The notes under the pieces are model-generated. The model searched no databases, was not told the DNA's origin, and saw only the letters and a list, made by a program, of their open reading frames with translations. A program made the translations under genes and the position numbers. This document shows positions 40,872-45,799 of a DNA stretch of 45,799 nt, piece by piece (position 1 is the first letter of the stretch; each line of letters starts with the position of its first letter). The DNA comes from Bacteroidota bacterium (GTDB lineage Bacteria > Bacteroidota > Bacteroidia > UBA8524), in the NCBI GenBank assembly GCA_016124735.1, contig WGMZ01000023.1:1-45799 (forward strand). The letters are read 5' to 3'.

Positions 40872-43478
40872 ATGAGTTCGAGCGAGATCCGTCAGCAATT
40901 TTTAGATTTTTTTGCCTCCAAGGGGCATCAGATAGTGCCTTCTGCACCGATTGTGGTGAAGAACGACCCAACCCTGATGTTCACCAATGCCGGGATGAAT
41001 CAGTTCAAGGATTTATTCCTGGGCAATGAGCTGGCAAAATATTCCCGTGTGGCGGATACGCAGAAATGTCTGCGCGTGAGTGGCAAACACAACGATCTGG
41101 AAGAAGTGGGCGTCGACACTTACCATCATACCATGTTCGAGATGCTCGGCAACTGGAGTTTTGGCGATTACTTTAAAAAGGAAGCCATCGAATGGGCCTG
41201 GGAATTGCTGACCGGTGTCTATGGTCTGGACAAAGAACGCTTATACGTCACCGTGTTTGAAGGAGATGCTTCCGAAAAATTGGCCTTCGACGAAGAGGCT
41301 AAAAATGAATGGAAGAAATGGATTGCTGAAGAGCGTATCCTGAATGGAAATAAAAAGGACAATTTTTGGGAGATGGGCGAAACCGGTCCCTGCGGTCCCT
41401 GTTCGGAAATCCACATCGACCTTCGTCCCGACGAAGAAAGAAAAAAGGTGAACGGTGCAACACTTGTGAACATGGATCATCCCCAGGTGATTGAAGTATG
41501 GAACCTGGTTTTTATGGAATTCAACCGAAAGGCTGATGGAAGTTTGGAAAATCTTCCAGCCCGGCACGTGGATACCGGAATGGGTTTCGAACGCCTTTGC
41601 CGCGCTATTGAAGGCAAGAGTTCCAACTACGATACCGACGTTTTCATGCCGTTGATTCGCTTTGTGGAAACGCAAACCGGAAAACAGTATGGCCAGGAAG
41701 AAAAGCTGGATATTGCCATGCGCGTATTGTCCGACCATGTGCGTACGATTGCCTTTGCTATTCTCGACGGACAGCTTCCATCCAATAATGGCGCGGGCTA
41801 TGTGATTCGCCGGATATTACGTCGCGCTGTGCGTTATTATTTCTCTTTCCTCGATCGAAAAGAGCCGCTTTTGTTTCAGATGATTCCAACACTGGCAGAA
41901 GGCTTTGCTGGTATTTTCCCGGAGATGAAACAGAAGCAGGATTTTATTGTGAATGTGATCAAGGAAGAGGAGAGTTCCTTTTTGAGAACATTAGGCAATG
42001 GACTGGAAATGCTGAAGGACTACTTCAACGCAGGCAAGAAAGATGTGAATGGAGAAACTGCCTTTTTACTCTATGATACCCACGGCTTTCCGCTTGATTT
42101 GACGCAATTGATTGCAACAGAAATTGGAGTGAGGGTCGATGTGGATGGATTCAATAAGCGATTAAAAGAACAAAAAGAGCGTTCCCGAAAAGCGGCGGCA
42201 CAGGAAACCGGCGACTGGCAAACAGTAAGAGATGCAGATGCTACCCAATTCATTGGCTATGACGCCCTGGAAGCGGAAGTACATATTACCCGGATGCGTT
42301 CGGTGAAACAAAAGAACAAAGACCTGATTCAACTGGTGTTTGATCAAACGCCTTTTTATGCAGAGAGTGGCGGACAGGTAGGCGATACCGGATACATTGA
42401 ATCGGCCAATGAGAAGATCCGCATCCTGGATACGCAGAAAGAAAATAACCTCATCATCCATATTGCCGATAAATTTCCGGAGAATCCTGAGGCGCTTTTC
42501 CGTGCGGAGGTCAACGGCCAAAAACGCCGCGATACCATGAACAACCACTCGGCAACGCACCTGATGCATGCTGCTTTGCGGCAGGTACTGGGAACCCATG
42601 TGGAGCAAAAAGGTTCCCTGGTCAACGAGAAGCACCTGCGCTTTGACTTTTCCCATTTCAAAGCCATGATAGTGGAGGAGATCGAGCAGGTGGAGCGCAT
42701 GGTGAATGAGAAAATCCGGGAAAATATTCCATTGGATGAGCGTCGGGCAGTGCCGATTGAAGAAGCCAAAACCATGGGAGCCATGGCTTTGTTTGGTGAG
42801 AAATATGGGGATGAAGTGCGCGTGATCACTTTCGATCCTGAGTTTTCCAGAGAACTTTGCGGAGGAACCCACGTTTCGGCTACGGGCCAAATTGGTTCCT
42901 TTAAAATTATTTCCGAATCGGCTGTAGCGGCGGGGGTGCGGCGCATTGAGGCCATTACAGGCCTATTGGCCGAAAACCACAACCGCGAATTAGAACGGAC
43001 ATTATCGGATATTAAAGAGCTTCTGAAATCGAAAGACCTGGTAAAAAGCATCGTCAAACTGATGCAGGAGAAATCCGATTTGGAGAAGAAACTGGAAAGT
43101 CTGGAAGGAGAGAAGACCCAGCATATCAAACAGGAATTGAAGAAGTATTTGGAAGTTCAAGATGGAGTGAATGTGTTGATTTCGCGAATAGAAATTCCCA
43201 ATGCCGAACAACTGAAAAATCTTTCCTATCAATTAAAAAATGAAATCCCCATGCTTGTATGTGTTCTGGGAGCAGTAGTGAACGAAAAACCATTGCTGTC
43301 CGTGATCATCGACGAAGAACTCGTGAAAAGCAAAGGCCTTCATGCCGGAAACATAGTGAAAGAAATGGCGAAGGAAGTGCATGGCGGCGGCGGCGGACAG
43401 GCATTCTATGCTACAGCCGGAGGAAGTGATGCCTCTGGACTGGATCGAGCCTTGGAAAAAGCGAAAACCCTCATTTAA
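40872..43478 (+). CDS. alaS: Alanyl-tRNA synthetase
   Basis: An 868-aa class II synthetase. The catalytic domain shows FFASKGHQIVPSAP, PTLMFTNAGMNQFKDLFLG and HTMFEMLGNWSFGDYFKKE. The editing domain carries NNHSATHLMHAALR and CGGTHVSATGQIG, whose His and Cys bind zinc to clear mis-acylated Ser/Gly-tRNA. A C-terminal coiled coil and GGGGGQAFYATAGG complete the usual layout. Its stop abuts the bestrophin gene with no gap. Confidence 0.98.
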   Translation: MSSSEIRQQFLDFFASKGHQIVPSAPIVVKNDPTLMFTNAGMNQFKDLFLGNELAKYSRVADTQKCLRVSGKHNDLEEVGVDTYHHTMFEMLGNWSFGDYFKKEAIEWAWELLTGVYGLDKERLYVTVFEGDASEKLAFDEEAKNEWKKWIAEERILNGNKKDNFWEMGETGPCGPCSEIHIDLRPDEERKKVNGATLVNMDHPQVIEVWNLVFMEFNRKADGSLENLPARHVDTGMGFERLCRAIEGKSSNYDTDVFMPLIRFVETQTGKQYGQEEKLDIAMRVLSDHVRTIAFAILDGQLPSNNGAGYVIRRILRRAVRYYFSFLDRKEPLLFQMIPTLAEGFAGIFPEMKQKQDFIVNVIKEEESSFLRTLGNGLEMLKDYFNAGKKDVNGETAFLLYDTHGFPLDLTQLIATEIGVRVDVDGFNKRLKEQKERSRKAAAQETGDWQTVRDADATQFIGYDALEAEVHITRMRSVKQKNKDLIQLVFDQTPFYAESGGQVGDTGYIESANEKIRILDTQKENNLIIHIADKFPENPEALFRAEVNGQKRRDTMNNHSATHLMHAALRQVLGTHVEQKGSLVNEKHLRFDFSHFKAMIVEEIEQVERMVNEKIRENIPLDERRAVPIEEAKTMGAMALFGEKYGDEVRVITFDPEFSRELCGGTHVSATGQIGSFKIISESAVAAGVRRIEAITGLLAENHNRELERTLSDIKELLKSKDLVKSIVKLMQEKSDLEKKLESLEGEKTQHIKQELKKYLEVQDGVNVLISRIEIPNAEQLKNLSYQLKNEIPMLVCVLGAVVNEKPLLSVIIDEELVKSKGLHAGNIVKEMAKEVHGGGGGQAFYATAGGSDASGLDRALEKAKTLI

Positions 43479-44324
43479 ATGGTATCATACAACCCCAAAG
43501 ACTGGTTTAATCTCATCTTTCATTTTCATAAGAGTGATACGTTTCGGCGTTTGATTCCGGTTATGTTGGTAGTGGGTGCTTTTACTGCGGTGGTTACCTT
43601 TTTCGAAAAGGATGTGTTTCATCTGGAAGAAACACATAGCACAGTGATTTATCAGCTATTGGGATTTGTAATTTCCCTGTTACTGGTTTTTCGAACAAAT
43701 ACCGCTTATGACCGTTGGTGGGAGGGACGAAAGCAATGGGGAGCCCTGGTCAATGCCAGCAGGAATTTGTCGCTTAAGGTCAGGTATTTTGGTTCCATGG
43801 AATGGGAAGAGCGCAAGGAATTTATTGCCGAGATTGTCTTGTATGCAGAGGTTCTTAAACTTCATCTGCGAGATACCAAGCATGCGGAAATTCCCGCGGA
43901 AATGCATCAGCCAAATCATATTGCTTCCCGCTTGTATCTGCGTTTAAATAATTGGTATAATGATGGCAAAATTGACGGCGACCAATTGCGTATTCTGGAT
44001 GGCGAACTCAAGGAACTTACCGACATCACCGGCGCTTGCGAACGCATTCGTAAAACTCCGATACCTTATTCGTATAATATATTTATCAAGAAATTCATCT
44101 TTGTATATGTGATGTCACTTCCGTTTGCACTAGTCAATGTTTATGGCTATGGATTGATTCCTCTGGTGATGTTCACTTTGTATGTTCTCGCTTCCTTGGA
44201 GCTGATTGCCGAAGAGATTGAAGACCCCTTCGGTGAAGATGCCAACGACCTTCCTACCGACATGATAGCGGAAACCATCGGGAAAAATTTGAAGGAGTTG
44301 GAAGAGAAGGTTGAGAGAGTTTAG
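43479..44324 (+). CDS. Bestrophin-family anion channel (UPF0187)
   Basis: A 281-aa membrane protein of the bestrophin family, bacterial type (YneE-like). Several hydrophobic helices (about 20-45, 55-75, 205-225, 228-250) alternate with basic loops. Conserved pieces include LLVFRTNTAYDRWWEGRKQWG (residues 66-86) and the C-terminal IEDPFGEDANDLPTD, an acidic segment that resembles the calcium clasp of vertebrate bestrophins. It begins directly after alaS TAA and is co-transcribed with it. Confidence 0.92.
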   Translation: MVSYNPKDWFNLIFHFHKSDTFRRLIPVMLVVGAFTAVVTFFEKDVFHLEETHSTVIYQLLGFVISLLLVFRTNTAYDRWWEGRKQWGALVNASRNLSLKVRYFGSMEWEERKEFIAEIVLYAEVLKLHLRDTKHAEIPAEMHQPNHIASRLYLRLNNWYNDGKIDGDQLRILDGELKELTDITGACERIRKTPIPYSYNIFIKKFIFVYVMSLPFALVNVYGYGLIPLVMFTLYVLASLELIAEEIEDPFGEDANDLPTDMIAETIGKNLKELEEKVERV

Positions 44325-44376
44325 AGTTCTTAGAGTTTTTAGAGGAATTAGACTGTTTGGTATTAACACTTAAAAC
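44319..44376. repeat. TTTAGAG-type repeat (copy 3) with TTAACACTTAAAAC
   Basis: TTTAGAGTTCTTAGAGTTTT overlaps the end of the bestrophin gene; TATTAACACTTAAAAC (44361-44376) recurs at 39770-39788. Both belong to the repeat families seen earlier in the window. Confidence 0.6.
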
Positions 44377-45015
44377 ATCAATCTCGGTTTTAACATCATC
44401 TCTGAATTAGGAGAATAATCCTATTTCTTTCTTATTGTATGTTCATTTTGTCTTGATGCTTCGACTTCGCTCAGCATAAATTCCAAACGAACCAAAAAAT
44501 CAAGGCCAAAATAAGCTTCCCCGCTCTCTGTTTTTTCTTAACGGTCGGCCATTGCATCTGGCCTCCCTAAAAAAAACATCACGCCAACGCGCGGCCCGCA
44601 TTTTGGCCAGCCCACCCGCAAGAAGCTTTTCAATTTCTTTCATACAGTGATGTTAGCTTAAGCTGGCGTAAGCAATAGGCGCCTAGCTTCCGTAGATGGG
44701 GTACCCGCTGACTGACGGAGCGTCTGTTTTCTTCGCTGTTTGAGCGAACGAAGTGAAGCGAGTTTGAAGAAAATAGCGGAGGAAGGCATAGCGGGTCATT
44801 GAGGAAGCAAGCGCGATTTTTTTCTTCCTTTTTTTCTAAAAAAAAGGAAGTAGAATAAATGAAAAATGGATGGATGAATCCTTCAATAAAAGGATTTGTG
44901 GGAGTCAAATGAATACGCATTACTTAACCCTTTAAACTCCTTTCTACCAGCGCAGGCAAGAACTGACGAATCAGCTCACTGTACGATTATAGAGTGCTCA
45001 TACGTTATTCTGGAA
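44377..45015. other. Gene-free structured region before the CHAP gene
   Basis: About 640 bp without a credible gene. It holds a GC-rich block (about 44560-44810), nested inverted repeats (TTTTCTTC/GAAGAAAA at 44727-44734 and 44766-44773, TTCGCT/AGCGAA at 44732-44748), an AT-rich 12-bp stem (44824-44850) and the commonly dispersed CTTCGACTTCGCTCAGC segment (44459-44475). It looks like a repeat-rich intergenic or relic element. Confidence 0.5.
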
Positions 45016-45636
45016 ATGACGCAGTTACGCAAACGAGTTACTTTTCTGACCCTTTTGATAGGAGGAATCATTGCCTTCGTTCTGGAGATTAGTCCGACGT
45101 GCAGAAAACAATCGATCATTCAACCACTTCAACATGTGCAAGGAGATATTCTGGATTCACTTGATGGAGTCTATGTGTACTACAATGGAAGTGTTAGCAA
45201 TGTCAGTGGCCGCAATTTGTCAGAAGATGGCTACAATCTGGGACTCAAATACCAATGTGTCGAGTTTGTGAAACGCTATTACTACGAACATTTCAAGCAT
45301 AAAATGCCCGATTCGTATGGGCATGCCAAATCCTTTTTCAAAGCAGGGGTGGAAGATGGAGAGTTAAATCCTGACCGCGGATTGACGCAATTTACCCAGG
45401 GCAGTAAAACCAGTCCTGAGGTGGGCGACTTGCTTATTTTCGATGGACATCGTCTGAATCCATACGGACATGTGGCCATTGTTTCTCAAGTAGAGGAGGA
45501 TCGCGTTGAGATGATACAACAAAACCCGGGTCCGACTGCTCCTTCACGGGAATGGATCAGTTTAACTATCGATGAAGGAAAAATAAGCCTCGACCGTAGC
45601 GATTGTTTGGGTTGGCTCAGGAAGACTAGTAGGTAG
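45016..45636 (+). CDS. CHAP-domain amidase/endopeptidase with N-terminal membrane anchor
   Basis: A 206-aa protein: basic N terminus, a hydrophobic segment (about 8-24) that is either an uncleaved anchor or a signal, and a CHAP papain-fold domain. The nucleophile is C81 in YQCVEFVKRYYYE; the histidine is H152 in GDLLIF...NPYGHVAIV, and the third residue is in QQNPGPTAPS. CHAP enzymes cut peptidoglycan. ATG 45016 is used; the frame upstream to 44896 has no support. It is 25 bp from the right-hand IS3 element. Confidence 0.85.
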   Translation: MTQLRKRVTFLTLLIGGIIAFVLEISPTCRKQSIIQPLQHVQGDILDSLDGVYVYYNGSVSNVSGRNLSEDGYNLGLKYQCVEFVKRYYYEHFKHKMPDSYGHAKSFFKAGVEDGELNPDRGLTQFTQGSKTSPEVGDLLIFDGHRLNPYGHVAIVSQVEEDRVEMIQQNPGPTAPSREWISLTIDEGKISLDRSDCLGWLRKTSR

Positions 45637-45661
45637 TTGGTACAAGGTAGTTGGTTCGGTT

Positions 45662-45708
45662 TGTCTTGTCCTGGAATAGGTTGACAGTTTTGTTTTCTAA
45701 TTACTCTT
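45662..45708 (-). repeat. Probable terminal inverted repeat of the right-hand IS3 element
   Basis: Beginning TGTCTTGTCCTGGAATAGGT and continuing TGACAG, this resembles the TG-starting IS3-family ends. It lies just outside the transposase stop, at the expected distance (about 47 bp). Confidence 0.5.
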
Positions 45709-45798
45709 TCAAGTGGCATAGATTTCAGCAGGTTTTTTAAGACCGATAGCCATATGAGGTCTTTTTCTGTTGTATGTTTCTACTGCCTGTTTAGTTGC
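45709..45798 (-). mobile_element. IS3-family transposase (OrfB), C-terminal fragment
   Basis: On the minus strand the frame enters from the right edge and stops at TGA 45711-45709. Its residues ATKQAVETYNRKRPHMAI and GLKKPAEIYAT match the end of IS3-family OrfB (the NxxRPH and PAEIY elements). It is a different element from that at the left edge (RPHDSLGNLPP). Confidence 0.8.
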
Positions 45799-45799
45799 C

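Noticed and set aside
44824-44850. AT-rich hairpin CTTCCTTTTTTT/AAAAAAAAGGAAG as a terminator
   Set aside because: Few GC pairs at the base and no T tract beyond the stem; kept only as an inverted repeat.
44630-44920. 96-codon minus-strand frame in the structured block
   Set aside because: It follows the inverted repeats (low-complexity Ser/Leu/Arg), lies in a GC-shifted block and resembles no protein family I know.
1-45799. tRNA, rRNA or riboswitch genes
   Set aside because: No cloverleaf, rRNA or known riboswitch core was recognised by eye in the intergenic regions; a covariance-model scan would be needed to exclude small ones.

Overview
The window comes from a member of the Bacteroidota that carries the gliding/type IX secretion machinery. 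The evidence is a GldH lipoprotein, a PorE-like TPR/propeller/OmpA lipoprotein, two proteins with C-terminal type IX sorting domains (one CHU_C-like, one type A), a SusC-class TonB-dependent receptor with a carboxypeptidase-regulatory domain, a Bacteroidota-type sdhCAB operon, and TAnnTTTG -7 boxes instead of Shine-Dalgarno sequences in front of many genes. The genus cannot be fixed from this sequence alone.

Region 1 (1-5.05 kb) is a potassium module damaged at its left edge. The 3' end of an IS3-family transposase runs into the ATPase half of a KdpD-like kinase. It is followed by kdpE, a KdpE-type operator, a small Hpt-like helical protein, trkH, trkA, a bidirectional terminator and a COG4705 membrane protein. 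An 830-bp gene-free stretch with three stem-loops follows.

Region 2 (5.9-10.9 kb) holds an AlkA-type glycosylase, then a signalling operon of an unknown 226-aa protein, a TPR histidine kinase and a LuxR-type regulator. A perfect 11-bp inverted repeat sits just before the operon. On the other strand are a secreted CHU_C-type protein and riboflavin synthase.

Region 3 (11-22.7 kb) is housekeeping: sdhCAB, a cysteine-less ArsC-fold protein, purB, then sppA and the holB-ricT-gldH cluster, and an SRAP protein.

Region 4 (22.7-33.8 kb) has a TonB-dependent receptor, queE, the PorE-like gene with a secreted partner, mtaB, lgt and a DUF4294-type protein. It ends with an XRE regulator fused to what looks like a degenerate Fic domain, divergent from a glutathione peroxidase, and an NlpC/P60 hydrolase.

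Region 5 (33.7-45.8 kb) is a mixed set: CapA-like, methyltransferase, MerR, GyrI-like, pentapeptide-repeat, OsmC, PKD/type IX protein, M23 peptidase, alaS-bestrophin and a CHAP protein. These are separated by several families of short intergenic tandem repeats. The right edge runs into a second, different IS3-family transposase, so both ends of the window are IS3 3' ends pointing inward.

The observations judged most worth following are: the KdpE-type operator placed before trk genes together with an Hpt-like protein; the XRE/degenerate-Fic fusion whose promoter lies inside a CATGAC palindrome; the dyad before the unknown/TPR-kinase operon; and a set of at least five genes whose -7 box ends only 4-5 bp before the start codon, implying leaderless mRNAs.
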